Of a stretch of DNA of 64,000 bases, positions 10,693 through 22,935 are shown piece after piece. The number at the start of each line of letters is the position of its first letter. Position 1 is the first letter of the stretch. The notes below the pieces were generated by a model, which was not told the origin of the DNA, made no database searches, and saw nothing but the letters and a program-made list of their open reading frames with translations. This DNA comes from Palaemon carinicauda. Its lineage: Eukaryota > Arthropoda > Malacostraca > Decapoda > Palaemonidae. The position numbers were made by a program, and so were the translations under genes. Where the stretch lies: NCBI RefSeq assembly GCF_036898095.1, contig NC_090728.1:88731014-88795013 (forward strand). The letters are read 5' to 3'.

Positions 10693-12716
10693 GGGATACC
10701 CCCGGGCAAGCGAGCGCGACTTCCCCGGGAGTGCCAGAGGGGGTTCGGGAGGTAGAGCAGCTGCCTCCCACCACCACTCCCACACATGCAAGTAGGAATG
10801 CGGTCCCCGTTCTTAGAGTAGAGCTGGGATCGGGTATCCAACGCGCTCTGCTTGATTCCGGGGCCAGTGTCTCCCTTATGGAAGAACATTTGGCGACGGA
10901 TGCCATACAAACATCGAAGGAGTACCTGGTGTTGAACACGGCTGGGGGTCACAAACTGATGACCCGACGTATCGTTAGACAGAGATTCATCCTTCAAGGT
11001 CGAGAAGTGACCCATGCCTTCTATGTCATTCCGACATTAAATATGGGGTATATTCCCATTATCCTGGGAATCGATTTCATCAAGGAGAAACAAGTGACAA
11101 TACGGGGCCCCGATGGGGAGGGGCTGGAAGTGAGGTGGAAAGTGGGACCAGGAGAAGAGACAGAGATACCCGTTATGGGGGAAACTCGGCCTCGAGTTAG
11201 GGTCACCCTTACTGCTAAGGGGACAGCAGGGGCGGTTCCTGCCGGGCCGGAGGCAGGTGAATCAATCCCCCCCTCCTCCCTCTACTCCCTATCAGTGGCA
11301 CCCGCACCGGAAATGCGTGAAGGTGATCTCGTGTACGTGAAACCACATCAAAAGTGGCAGGATTTCATGTCTCCAGGGGTCTCCACCGTTACCGAAGGAA
11401 TGGTTGAAATTCCCTTTATGAATGTAAGTACCCAGTGTTTCCACTTAGGCACTGAGTCGGTCTGCGACCTTGAGTTATGTTCATTTGTGACAGCCGAACG
11501 GACACTGGCGACCTTGTCTTTCCATGGTCAAGGTCCCGGTGGGGACAGGCTGAGAAAGCTCCGTCAAACAGCTATTGGAGCGACCCCAATTAATTATTAT
11601 AAGAGAGTAGGAGATATTGTAGAGAATTTTGAGGACGTAATTGCAGTTGGAGATGAAACCCCAGGGAGAATTACTAAGTTTCCATTTAACATCGAGACTG
11701 GCAGTCACCCCCCAATTCGTTCTAAACCTTATAGGACTCCCGTCTGTCATGTAGAGGCAATTGAAAGAGAAATAAATAAATTAAAAGAGCAAGGTACGAT
11801 TCGAGAAAGCGAGTCCCCCTGGGCTTCTCCAATTGTGATGGTTCGTAAGAAGGATGGTTCTTTTCGATTATGCGTAGATTATAGGAGGATAAATGCTGTT
11901 ACCAAGGATAATGCATACCCTTTGCCCTCTATCGAGGAACTGTTACTTAAAGTCAGGGAAAGCAGGTTTTTTTCTACTTTAGATTTAAAGTCCGGGTATC
12001 ACCAAATTCCCTTAGCTGACGAAAGTAAAGAAAAAACGGCCTTTATAGCAAATGATCAGTTGCTTGAGTATAATTATCTCCCTTTTGGATTAAAGAATGC
12101 TCCTGCCCATTTTTCTCGTGTGATGATGTCTGTATTAGCTTCATTGCTAGGACATAGTGTTTTTGTCTATTTGGATGATATAATTGTCATTGGGGCTACG
12201 GCAGACGAGCATGAAAAAAATCTTATACAAGTGTTAGAAGCCTTGAGACGTCAGGGGATGAAGATTAATTTAGACAAATGTAAATTTTTTCAACAAGAAG
12301 TAGAATTTTTGGGGCTCATAGTAACACCTGAAGGCCTAAGGCCTTGTGCCGATAAAGTAGCTGCAATCAGGGAATTCCCAGAGCCAAAAAATGCTAAGGA
12401 AGTAGCCAGTTTTCTCGGGCTCGATGGCTATTACCGTAAGTTTATACAGAACTTCGGTCACATAGCACGACCGCTATATTCTTTGAGGAAGCGGCCCGAA
12501 TTTCAGTGGGGAGAAAGAGAAAAAACTGGTTTTCAGACATTAAAGAATGCACTCACGAGCGACGAACTTCTGGCTTATCAAAGGTTCGATCGGCCGTTTT
12601 TGGTAACGACCGACGCGAGTCAGATCACGATCGGCGGAGTCATTTCTCAGGTTGATGATGAAGGGAATGAGAGGCCTATTTGTTTCGCTTCACGGGCTTT
12701 AAAGGGACCGGGTACA
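10494..12716 (+). CDS. pol: Ty3/gypsy Pol, protease-RT-start of RNase H
   Basis: This frame is open from 10425 to 12800 and is entered by -1 frameshifting at 10494. A basic linker comes first. The aspartic protease follows with LLDSGASVS (about 10848-10874) and the flap-side IILGIDF. The reverse transcriptase contains LCVDYRRINAVTKDNAYPLP, LDLKSGYHQIPL, LPFGLKNAPAHFSRVM and the catalytic YLDD at 12168-12179. RNase H begins with VTTDASQITIGGVISQ. Past about 12712 the frame no longer matches RNase H; the homologous reading continues one frame back. A single base is missing in the CCGGG stretch at 12708-12712. PR and RT look intact, but the polyprotein is truncated. Confidence 0.9.
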
Positions 12717-14584
12717 GTACCTTCGATAGAGAGGCATTGGCAATTCTATGGATGCTGGAGAGACACCGCTACTTCTTGCTTGGGCATAAAATTAAAATAA
12801 ATACAGATCATCGGCCGTTGCGAGACTTGTTTAAAAAAGGGGAATTAAATACTCGGCAAGCTCGGTGGATTGAGCGGTTGTTAGAGTTTGATATTGTAAA
12901 TTTCGAGCATATTGCGGGGAAGTCAAATAAAGTAGCAGACGCTCTCTCCAGGACCGCCATAGCGGCTGTAACAACTAGGTCGGCAAGGCGGAAGGGAAAA
13001 CAACAGGAGAGTTCGGGGTCAAATATACCTGTGGGAGGAGCGCATAGAAAACGGGAAGAACTTGGCAACTCTAGTGTGAGAGAGAGAGAGGACGAGAGCT
13101 GTCCGGAGAATGTGGATGTTGGGAGTTCCACGGGGGGAACTCAGAGAGAATGCCCCGTGAATGAGTGTGTGATCGATTTGTGTGGCTGGAGTGTGGGTGA
13201 GCTTGTTGCTGGACAAAAATCTGAACCTTGGATCGAACAGGTCAAGAGGTGCGTGAGAGTTGACAGTAGCAAACTTCCGGATTTCTTGCGCATGCGAAGA
13301 GATGAGTTCTTCATCGAAGACAATATCCTATTTTATAAGTATGAGAAGAGACCGGGAGATATCCGATCTCGCGTTGTTCCCCCTTCCTCTTTGATAGAGA
13401 AAGCCATCCATGTAATTCATGTAAGTACTTACACAGGACATGTAGGTATAGAGAGGTCCTTGAGAAGGGCCAGAGAGTCATTTTTTTGGATAAGGATGAA
13501 AAAAGACATTGTTAGGTTTATTAATAAGTGTCATGTGTGTAACACTATGCGGATCCACAACTATGTGATCCCGAAGGCCAGAACATGGTCAATAGTGCCT
13601 GTTAAGTTTAATAGAGTGCATATGGACGTTTTGGGTCCATCCCCCCCCCCCGGTGACGGGCAGTTTAAGTACGTGTGTGTGTTTGTAGATGCATTCACAC
13701 GCTTCACACACACGTATGCAATGGTGGACAAAACCACAGTGTCGGTTGCGAAGGCGTTGTGCTCCTTCATAGTGAGGTACGGATGTCCACGTACATTGAT
13801 AAGTGACAATGGTCGAGAGTTTGTGAATGAAGTGTGTAAGGGGGTAACCCAGATCATGAACACAAATCATTTCACGATCGCCTCTTATCGGCCATCAGCA
13901 AATGGGCTCGTCGAGTCCCATAACCGAGAGGTGACAAATATTTTAAGGTATCTTGTGGGGGACAATCCAAGCCAGTGGGTGGAAATGTTGCCGTGGGCGG
14001 AGTTCGCCCTAAATACGGCATATAATGGCTCTATTAGGGATACACCGTTTTTTATGCTATTTGCGCAGGACCCTGTGTTGCCATATACCGTTATCATGGA
14101 CCCCCACACTCTGCCATTATACAACACAGAACAATATCGGGTGATGATGTGTAATTTGGCTCGGAGAGTGTTTCAGATAACCCAAAAGTACTTGCTGAGG
14201 GCCAATGAGAAGTATCAGACGAAATACGATCAGCGTTTCCGAACGCGCACGTCTGATATACAGATAGGGGACAGAATCTATCTAAAAAGGTTGCAACCGA
14301 GGAAGCATAAACTGGAAGCCGCATATGTTGGACCGTATCGTGTAAAAGAAATTAAAGCCGATACGGCGGTCATTCAACACATCCGGACCAGGACCAAAGG
14401 CGAGTATCACCTTTCTCACATGCGCCCGGTCCGAGAGGACAACTTGGTGTGGTATCTGAATAAGCCGGTGCCACCTTACCCCGGGCTACCTGGCTACTTG
14501 GGAGAGGAAGGTGAGGAGGAGGCACAAGCGTCTGTCCGTGCCGTCCTTCAAGCACGAGAGAGTGCGAGAGGACATGGGCCTTGA
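12711..14584 (+). pseudogene. pol: Ty3/gypsy Pol, rest of RNase H plus integrase (shifted frame)
   Basis: It continues RNase H with YSTFDREALAILWMLERHRY, INTDHRPL and the terminal KVADALSR. After a linker comes integrase with an HHCC zinc finger (HVIHVSTYTGH ... CHVCN), the DDE core (D in HMDVLG near 13625, D in LISDNGREF, E in NGLVESHNREV) and a C-terminal GPY/F module (AAYVGPYRVKEIKADT). No chromodomain follows. It ends at TGA 14582-14584. The domains are undamaged, but they are cut from the upstream pol by the 1-base loss, so this copy cannot make full Pol unless the ribosome shifts there. Confidence 0.88.
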
Positions 14585-15717
14585 GATAATGTCTACCACG
14601 AGGTGACTGAGGTCATAAAAGTCAGGTTTCTTTTACGTATGTGCATTCCGAGTGTTTTGTGAAAAGACGAATTAAATTTTGTTTCGTTTTTTTTGGTTTT
14701 GTTCTAAGCATATCACGAGTATATCATTTATCATACTGAGAAATTTCTGTTGCATTTATGTTATGTTGGAAATAATTCAAATTTCATTATTTTGTGTTGG
14801 TACCAATTTTGCTATTACCAATGGTTTTATGTATGTTTTTCCATTTTGTTGTGCTGGTTAAAAAAAAAAAAATATATTTCGGTGTGGTGACAGATAACTG
14901 AGACATTTTTTGTTGCATTTATGTTTATGTTGAAATTAATTCGAATTTCATTACCCTATGTTGATACTTATTTTGCTATTACCAATGCTTTTATGTATGT
15001 TTTTCCATTTTGTTGTACTGTATTTAAAGAATTTCATTTGTCGGTGGAGGTTTTCAGTGCTATTACAGGTAATTGTTAATCATGGGTTGAAAATTGAACA
15101 TCATTACTTATGTTTTTGTTTTTCAGGAGAATTAATATTGCTCGGTTATGAATAAGTATGGTTTTCTTTTATTATTATTCACTGTTGAGTTTGCTCCTTA
15201 TTGCAGTGTCACGGATGTGTTAGAAATGGTTTTCTTATAATGGTAAATGTATCAAACAGTGCTGGGATTATAAGTTATTCATTTTGATTTCTCTTAATTT
15301 TTATCATTTTCTTTATTTTGTGTATGTGATGATTTGTTGGTCCTTATGAAATTTTATTGCGTTTGAAACATTATTATTTTTCTGATTTTGTGCTCCAAAT
15401 TTTGGTGATGATGTATTAAAACCTGATTTTGTGTTTCTGTATGATCTATTGTGGGCGTGATATTCATCTTTGTGTAACTTGCAATTGTAACACGCCAACC
15501 GGCCCTCTGATTTTGATTTAGGTATTTAATTTTAATGTTTGCATGCTCCCGAAGAGAGTGGTACTCCGCGGCAACATCTAGTGGAAAAAGAAAGCTTGTG
15601 TTCAGTGGGAAAAAAAAAACAATGATTAGACAAGTTTCATAAAAAAAAGAGAGAGAAAAAAATTTTTTTGAGAAAAAAAAAATCTGATAAGTGTGAATTT
15701 TACGGGACGTAAAATTT
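14585..15717 (+). other. Ty3/gypsy 3' noncoding region with an internal duplication
   Basis: AT-rich, with no credible gene. About 105 bp at 14751-14857 recur diverged at 14913-15019 (shared TTTTGCTATTACCAATG and TATGTATGTTTTTCCATTT), a tandem duplication of period about 162 bp. Poly-A and poly-T runs occur near 14860 and 15610-15680. Confidence 0.75.
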
Positions 15718-15730
15718 GGGAAGGGAGTGG
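15718..15730 (+). promoter_or_regulatory. polypurine tract
   Basis: GGGAAGGGAGTGG, almost all purine, lies directly before the 3' LTR. It is the expected primer for plus-strand DNA synthesis. Confidence 0.85.
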
Positions 15731-16292
15731 TGAGCTAATCACAGTCAGGTTGTTACTGTTTGGGATGAGTGAGTGTCAACAGATTTTTCTTCTTTGTTAG
15801 AGAAGACGGTTACGATATGGCACTATGGAAAAATGTCGTTATCGGCGTGGCTTGGGCACTCAAAAATGTTCGTTAAAAGTTAGCGTCCCCAAAATCTCTC
15901 CCTATTGGTTCTCGTAAGACTTTCGGGTCAAAACAGCCAATCATCGATCAGGCATAGAAAGGCCGTGGTGGGCGCTTGAACTTGCCCCATAGGTTTTTCA
16001 GTTAGAGTTGGGAGGCTTGAGTGTTTAGACCTACGTTCAGGTCACGGGTGCCAGCATGAGTGCCAACAAGTACCATTTTTCTGAGGGCTTTTTCTTAGTA
16101 ACATAACGTAATCATAATTAAGGGCAGCCCTTGTAAACTTAAGATAATACAGCATGTGTCAAATCACAATTCGACTATTATTTGTGCATGACCCCCCCTC
16201 TCAAATTGTGTTAACTATAGAATGGATTTTCTCTATCTTCGTTTCCCCCAAGATGTGAAGTGTGAACCCCCCTTAATACGACCTAGATTGGG

Positions 16293-16295
<3 letters not shown>
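15731..16295 (+). repeat. 3' LTR of the Ty3/gypsy element
   Basis: Same 565-bp length and same ends as the 5' LTR, with about 10 single-base differences and no indel that I could see. Confidence 0.95.

Positions 16296-16353
<58 letters not shown>
16296..16353. repeat. (TA)n microsatellite between two LTR elements
   Basis: This is the other half of the TA tract hit by the Ty3/gypsy element. It merges into the AT-rich outer end of the Gmr1-like LTR, so that border is approximate. Confidence 0.9.
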
Positions 16354-16356
<3 letters not shown>

Positions 16357-17152
16357 CAATTATGGCTCCCAGGTCTGGGCACCAAAAATATGATCATACT
16401 ATGGCTCGTGACTGGGAACCAAACATATAATATGATATATACTATGACTGGCAAGTTAATCAACCTCTCGAATTCAAAACTCATGTGTTTGATTTTACAT
16501 TAAAAGTGTTACACTTTAAAATATTAATACACGAATCCTGACACAGTTAAATAACTCCCAGACAGCAATATATAAAACACTGAATATCCAGGTCTCTTCA
16601 GTACACTCAAAACCAAACTGGGTAATTATTCTTAAGAATTACTTAAAACTTACTGTGGTTCTTAACAAGATTCAAGCCAATATGATTCTAAACAATGGCG
16701 ATTGGAATAATACACTCTTTACAAAAATAAATACATTCCATATAAATTACAACTTTGAAAAGAATTTTCATAATAACAAAATAAATCACTTGAATTATTA
16801 AGTCTAAACAAAATTTAGATTATTACAAAAATGATATGATCTGCAAATTATATAATGACTTGACTTGAGATATTAAGTCTGAATAAACCTTAGACTAAGA
16901 CAAAAGAGATAATGCAATGTATATTATGCAATAGCTTAGAATTAAATCTGAATAATACAATATTCAAGTTTGATACTTAATGAAAATAGATAACCAGATC
17001 ACAATGAAAATACCAAACCTTCCCACAGGGCCATTTACAGAAACTTTAAGAGAATTTTTATAAGTACTCACTACACATGATATATGTGGTAACAAAATAA
17101 CTTTGGAAAGGACACACTATAGATATTGAACACTTTTAAAACAATACTCAGA

Positions 17153-17199
<47 letters not shown>

Positions 17200-17904
17200 G
17201 GGATGGCGATGGCTTAAGGCTGGATTCTCTATCTGTCTATGTAACACTAAGGTGTCACCTTTATAAGGGATTTGGCTACTTCCAGAAGATTCCTGGATCA
17301 AGGTCTGGAAGCGTGTGGCCTGGGCCAAGGGTGTCAGAGTTACCAAGCATCACTCTCTTGAACACTTTCTCATGCAACAGGGAGACAAAACCTGGGTTTC
17401 CAGGGTAACTATCACACACCGCGAGGCGACTCTCTGTCAGCTAGCTCTGCCCACCCTTTGTCCCCGAAATAAGAATAAGATAACATCCCATCACTAGGTC
17501 TTTTTCGAAATTTCCAAAGCACATGGTACTGAACATTCTCTCTCAAACATGACGCAATACCTCATAATATATAAAAGAACAATACCTAAGCCCTTGTTCA
17601 TATTGTGTATGATCAAATAACATTCTCAAATAGATTATGTAAGACTTTGTAACAAAATACATGAAATAAAAAAGTTAATTTTTAAAGATATCGTAAATTT
17701 ACATATAATAACTTGAATACCAAAATGCAATGAAATTAATGACAAAAGTCTTATGTAATTTACATATCACACTTATGTCTACATGAGAGGAGCTCATTTT
17801 AAGAGCTAGCTATCCATCTCTTCAATGCATATAAAAAAACAATATACATAAAATCATTAATAAACTATTGTATTTACTCTACACTAGACCAGCTTCGTAA
17901 GATA
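16354..17904 (-). repeat. 3' LTR of the Gmr1-like element
   Basis: Aligns with 21397-22937 throughout, for example ACTGGCAAGTTAATCAACCT, CTCCCAGACAGCAATATA and the ACATGAGAGGAGCTCATTTT block. A (GA)n run at about 17153-17197 is longer than in the other LTR. The outer limits are approximate because they run into AT-rich DNA. Confidence 0.8.
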
Positions 17905-17919
17905 GCTCCCCCCAAAAAA
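17905..17919 (-). promoter_or_regulatory. polypurine tract of the Gmr1-like element
   Basis: The minus strand reads ATTTTTTGGGGGGAGC just after the RNase H stop codon and just before the LTR, the expected place for plus-strand priming. The same tract recurs next to an LTR piece at 49651-49665. Confidence 0.6.
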
Positions 17920-17925
17920 TATTAT

Positions 17926-18360
17926 TTATTCTGAGCCTGAATCCATCGATTCGGCCTGAGATAAATAATCTGCAACCATGTGATCTTTACCTGATATATG
18001 TTTCACATTAATAAAATAGGGTTGCAAACATAATGACCACCTAGTTAACCTTTGATTATTATTTTTCATCTTATTCACAAAGGTTAACGGATTATGATTG
18101 GAATATACTGCAACCTCTTCATTTTGTGGTTGATTCACATACACCTCGAACTTGTTTATCGCTGTGAATAAAGCTAGTAGTTACTTATCAACTGTTGAGT
18201 CGATACATGGCTGTTTCTTCAGCTTTGACGTCATAAAGCAAACAGGGTGAAGAATTCCTTCCTTATCTTCTTGCAATAAGACAGCTCCAATCCCATTATC
18301 CGATGCATCTACTTGGATAAGGAATTTCTCGTTGAAATCCGGTACTTGAAGTATCGGATT
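17926..18360 (-). pseudogene. RNase H, terminal Pol domain of the Gmr1-like element
   Basis: Two pieces share one frame (18507-18181 and 18144-17926), broken by a TAA at 18181-18183. The start is FLIQVDASDNGIGAVLLQED, with the first catalytic aspartate. The end has NHNPLTFVN, RLTRWSLCLQPYF and HISGKDHMVADYLSQAE, the usual RNase H terminus. Pol stops only nine residues later (TAA at 17926-17928), so RNase H is the natural end of the polyprotein and no integrase follows. Confidence 0.8.
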
Positions 18361-18369
18361 CGAAGTTAA

Positions 18370-19164
18370 TATGGTCTTCTTCAGATTTTTCCCCTTTCCT
18401 GGTACCTCGATAATGTAGGACCGGTCACTGCTCTCCTCCAAAATCCGGAATGGTTCTTGGAACTCGTTGGCGAGAGGGAATCTCCTTAACGATGCGTAAA
18501 CCAACACCTGCCCTCCTACCGTAGACTGTTTGTACTCTTCTTACCAAACCTTTTCTTCGTTTGTCCTTGACTTGTTTTCATGTCTTCCAGGGCAAATATC
18601 CTCAGCTCTGTGATGCATTTCCTCAAATCCTTGACATTTCCTTTGTCCGTTTCCTCTCGATCCTTCCCTTTCACTGCTAACATTTTCTTCAGTCCTTTCG
18701 CGAAGGGTTCTCCTCGTACTTCCATCGGGCATAAGGGAGCTTCCTTGATGCACTTGGGCTTTTCAGCTGTCTAATATATGTGAAATGCACGGAAAAACTT
18801 GCTCACGTCCTTATACATGCCAGGCCAGAAAAAGTGTTTCATTACCTTCTCCATCTTCTTCCTTATCCCCATATATCCCGTCTAGTGCCCTATCGCGATC
18901 AGGTCTTCTCAATGGTATGGGAATTTGTATCTGCCGATATATCACCCATTTGGCATTCCCAGGAATATCGACGGGTCTATGCTTCCTCATAAGCAAGCCG
19001 TCCTTAAGATAATAACAGGTCAGAGACTGAAGTGCCTCCGTCTCGTCCCCCTTATGGTACAATAACTCTGTTAATGTTGTATCCATCCGTTGCAATCCTA
19101 TCAGCCTTTTCCTACTCACTTGTCCTACTTCTAAGGTTGAATTTTCTATTTCTTCCAAGTCCAT
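18370..19164 (-). pseudogene. integrase remnants lying upstream of RNase H
   Basis: At 19164-18811 (minus), TCYYLKDGLLMRKHRPVDIP is typical of the segment before the integrase zinc finger. A frame change and YMGIRKKMEKVMKHFFWPG-like text follow near 18840-18770. The catalytic core is gone: the sequence goes from a GEPFAK block (about 18710) straight to a KKRFGKK block. The C-terminal GPY/F-like module PLANEFQEPFRILEESSDRS lies at about 18480-18420, then passes in the same frame into RNase H. Stops and frameshifts are numerous. Confidence 0.65.
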
Positions 19165-19371
19165 TTCTTCTTTGTCCCCTTGTCTGCTCGTCTGTCGTTC
19201 CTCTTTACTTGGGCCTACTTGGGAGTTCTCTTCTTGCGTACCATCAAGGGAATCCTCTTATTTGAAAACAAATCCTCCAAGTTCATTACTCCTTTGATTT
19301 CTTTATTTTTCTTTTTCAGCAGTCACTTTCTTCATACTCCTACTCGTAACACAACTAGGAAACAGATACAG

Positions 19372-19790
19372 TTAGTCCTTCTTGAGTTCAGTCGTAAAAC
19401 TATACTTCAATGGTTTCTCTGTTAAAATGGGACAAGGCATGTACGGCGCTCCACTAACCTCAATACTCAGCAGGATGTCTACTCCTTCGACAGCCAATGA
19501 ATTCTTTACTGCAAAGTCAAAATCACCTGTCACTAACTCGCATGACAGTTTTAAACGGAAAATAGGGGTGACCTCCTCACCTCGTATTCCTTTCAAAACA
19601 ACTGAGTCCCCTGTGAGAGACTGTTACACCAACGGGTGTACTCCTTGTACCACCACAATATGGTTGCAACCTGTGTCACCCAATATCCTGACTGGGGTTT
19701 GCTCACTCCCGTCTATTGCTGCTAACATACCTTCAGAAATATATGGTTTAAAGGCATCCATGCTGTTTGGTTCGTCCTGTTCGTTGTGTA
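19372..19790 (-). pseudogene. aspartic protease remnant (Gmr1-like element)
   Basis: The minus strand reads LGDTGCNHIVVV, with DTG near 19669-19677, matching the D-T/S-G active site of retroelement proteases. After a stop, 19596-19372 continues with LAVEGVDILLSIE and related text. It processes Gag-Pol in active elements. It is broken here. Confidence 0.6.
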
Positions 19791-19904
19791 TACGTTAGAT
19801 GGTTTATTTTCCTCTCCCTCCTTTCCAGATTGTTTCTTCATCTTCGCATTCTGTGAAGTCAAATTATCCTTAATCCCTTGGGCGACTGCTTTCGGTTGGT
19901 TTGA

Positions 19905-19950
19905 CAAACATTACTTACTGATATATCCTCTCTTGCCACACTTAAAACAC
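19905..19950 (-). pseudogene. Gag zinc knuckle remnant (Gmr1-like element)
   Basis: The minus strand reads CFKCGKRGYISK, stop, C. This is a C-x2-C-x4-H-x4-C knuckle in which the histidine has become tyrosine and a stop has appeared before the last cysteine. It lies between the SCAN-like part of Gag and the protease, as expected. Confidence 0.6.
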
Positions 19951-20057
19951 ACAATATCAACCTTCTGCCTGTCTTTCATGATACTTGAAGGAGGACAATT
20001 CGATGATTATTGCTGTGGTACTATCGTATTCTGCTTAGGGACAGTACCAGTGCTACT

Positions 20058-20640
20058 TCAGTTGTAACTGTTGAACTTGTTCCCGTAGTTATTACCGAAC
20101 TGGTTTCCATGGTTCAGCGAAGACTTGACACCTGGTCGGAACAACGGTTGCAACTTCATGCCCGAGGAAGATTTATGACTAATAATATTATAATCTTCAC
20201 TCAGCAAAGCGGCTTTATCAAGTTTCTTCACCTCCCTCTTACTCAAGTACGTTCAAATATGTTCAGGAATTCCTTGAAGATACTGCTCTAGTATTAACAA
20301 TTGTTCTAAATCAGCCATCTCCTTTACTTTAGCAGCCTCTGTCCATCTCTTAAAACATCGTCGTACCTTATAAGCATAATCCAGGAAAGTAATTTTCTCG
20401 TCCTTTCGCAAACTTCTGAATCTTTCATTATAATATTCAGAGGCCATCTGATACACTTGCAGCACGCTCCTCTTCACTTCTTGATACTCCATCCTCTTGT
20501 CCTGAGATAAGGATAAGTAAGCACTGTGGCCCTTCCCAAAGAGCACACTCTGCAATAACACACACCATGTATCTTCTGGCCATTTCATCGTCGCTGCGAC
20601 CGTTTGAAAGTGATCCAAGAACTCATCTGGAGACTTCTGT
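20058..20640 (-). pseudogene. gag: Gag capsid segment resembling a SCAN domain
   Basis: The piece 20618-20253 carries MKWPEDTWCVLLQSVLFGKG, MASEYYNERFRSLRKDEKIT, then LEQLLILEQYLQGIPEHI. 20246-20058 continues with KREVKKLDKAALLSEDY after a frame change. The order (W-x-LLQ, AY..L, YRQRFR-like, LEQF-like, IP..., then a helix ending in A..LAEDY) is that of vertebrate SCAN domains, which are thought to derive from Gmr1-like gag. The helices would form a capsid dimer. The match is by eye. Confidence 0.65.
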
Positions 20641-20960
20641 GAACCTTGGAATTAACCTCTGGGCTTACGACACATTAAACACTGGATCATGCTTAGCAGG
20701 GGCCGCCTCGGTTTGCGTTGTCAACTGGGCACGGGCGTTCAACAGTTCCAATTCCTGCACATACTTCGCTTCTTCCATCTCTTTTTCTTCTTGTATGGCT
20801 TCCACTTACGATGCGTGTCTTGCGATCTGTCTCTCTTCTTATTCTTGTCTTGCTTCCATTTCCTTCTCTCTTTCCATCATCTTCAACTTGATCAAATTCT
20901 CCTCCGATACAATTTGTCGAATTTCAGCATCTACTGTACATCCCTTTCTGCTTTTATGCC

Positions 20961-21239
20961 TTAAGTTTGTGGGTCAACTGGTCTTTGCTTTGCTAAAAAT
21001 TCTTCCTCAGCTTCCTCCAACAGTTCATGAGCTGCCACAATATTCTCTTCCGACAACTTTCCCGAGTTTATCAACGCTTCTAAGACTAAACACTTGATTT
21101 GGGCTTTAATTATCCCACTCGTTGCATGGCCACCATATGCCATTAAGATGGAGAGCCACTGAGCTTTAGTTACATTAGCTTCTAACAATTCCTTAACCCT
21201 TGGGTTATTCAAAAACTCTTGGATATTAAACTGTGCCAT
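20961..21239 (-). pseudogene. gag: Gag N-terminal segment (Gmr1-like element)
   Basis: From an ATG at 21239 (minus) the frame reads MAQFNIQEFLNNPRVKELLE and on through AHELLEEAEEEFLAKQRPVD to a stop at 20961. It starts about 135 bases after the primer-binding site, the normal place for gag. An acidic and basic coiled-coil-like stretch, in other frames, links it to the SCAN-like part at 20640. Confidence 0.6.
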
Positions 21240-21374
21240 CTTGTAATTTAACAATATTAAATTCTTTTCCAAAATATATCCAAACAATACACAAAATCTT
21301 ATCAACAATGTACTATTCAGAACCTTTAATCAAAACACGGCACTGTTATTACCAATATTTAAAACAGACTCTCT

Positions 21375-21396
21375 CGATCCCAAGGGTCTGGGCACC
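21375..21396 (-). promoter_or_regulatory. primer-binding site of the Gmr1-like element
   Basis: The minus strand reads TGGTGCCCAGACCCTTGGG directly after the 5' LTR. Its TGG start fits a tRNA CCA end. I cannot name the tRNA with confidence. Confidence 0.55.
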
Positions 21397-22935
21397 AAAA
21401 TTATATTATACGATTATGGCTCCTGGATATGGGCACCATAAAAATATATTATACATTGGCTTGTGACTGGGAACCAAACATATAGTATAATATATACTAC
21501 GACTGGCAAGTTAATCAACCTCTCGTATTCCAAACTCACTTGTTTGCTTTTACATTAAAACTGTTATACTTTGAAATATTAATACACGAATCCTGAGATA
21601 GTTAAATAACTCCCAGACAGTAATATACAAAACACTGAATATCCAAAGGTCTCTTAAGTACACTCAAAACCAAACTGGGTAATTATCCTTAAGAATTACT
21701 TAAAACTTACCGTGGTTCTTAACAGGATACAAGCCAATATGATTCTAAACAATGGTGATTGGAATAATACACTCTTTACAAAAATAAATATATTCTATAT
21801 AAATTAAAACACTTTCAAAAGAGTTTACATAACAAAATAAATCACTCGAATTATTAAGTCTGAACAAAACTTATATTAAGACAAAAATGATACGATCTGC
21901 AAATCATATAATGACCTGACTAGAGATATTAAGTCTGAATAAACCTTAGACTAAAGCAAAATGAATAATGCAATGTAAATTATGCAAAAGCTTGAAATTA
22001 AATCTGAATAATACAATATTCAAGTTTGATGCTTAATGAAAATAGATAACCAGATCATAATAAAAATACCTAATCTTCCTACACGGCCATTTACAAAATC
22101 TCTAGGAGAATTTTTATAAGTACTCACTACACACGGTATATGTGGGCACAAAATCACTTTGGATAGGACACACTACAGGTATTGAACACTTTTAAAACAA
22201 TACTCAGAGCAGAGAGAGAGAGAGAGAGAGGTGGGGATGGCGATGGCTTAAGGCTGATTCTCTATCTGTCTAAGTAAAACTGGGGGTCACCTTTATAAGA
22301 GATTTGGCTACTTCCAGAAAATTCTTGGATCGAGGTCTGGTGGCGTTGAGGCTAGGCCAAGGGTGTCAGAGTTACAAAGTATCGCTCTCTTGAATGTTTT
22401 CTCACGCAACAGGGAGACGACACCTGGGTTTCCCGGGCAATTATTACACACCGCGAGGCAATTCTTTGTCAGCTAGCTCCGCCCACCCTTTGTCCCCGAA
22501 ATAAAAAAAGATAACTTCCTATCGCTAAGTCTTTTGTGAAATTTCTAAAGCACATGGTATTGAATATTCTCTCTCAAACAAGACGTAATACCTCATGAAA
22601 ATATAAAAGAACATTATCCAAGCCCTTGTTCATATTGTGTATGATAAAATAACATTCTCAAACAGATTTTGTAAGAGTTCGTAACAAAATACATGAAATA
22701 AAAAGGTTAATTCTTAAAAATAAGGTAAATTTACATATACTAACTTGAAAAACGAATACATTAAAATTAACAACGAAGGTTTTACATACCTTCCATATCA
22801 CATTTACGTCTACATGAGAGGAGCTCATTTTAAGAGCTGGCTATCCATCTGTTCAATACATATATGAAAACAATATAGATAAAATCATTAATAAACTACT
22901 GTATTTACTTTACACTAAACCAGCTCTGTAAGAAT

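Larger units (their letters stand above)
8729..16295 (+). mobile_element. Ty3/gypsy LTR retrotransposon, nearly complete
   Basis: The element is 7567 bp, with 565-bp LTRs that both begin TGAGCTAATC and end GGGTCA. A primer-binding site follows the 5' LTR and a polypurine tract precedes the 3' LTR. Inside are gag with two CCHC knuckles, then protease, reverse transcriptase, RNase H and integrase in the usual Ty3/gypsy order. Reading the two LTRs side by side I count about 10 substitutions in 565 bp (1.8%), nine of them transitions, so it is much younger than its neighbours. One missing base in RNase H breaks pol. Confidence 0.95.

Noticed and set aside
16222..16503. Frames across 16296-16353 on both strands
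   Set aside because: They come from the TA repeat and LTR ends.
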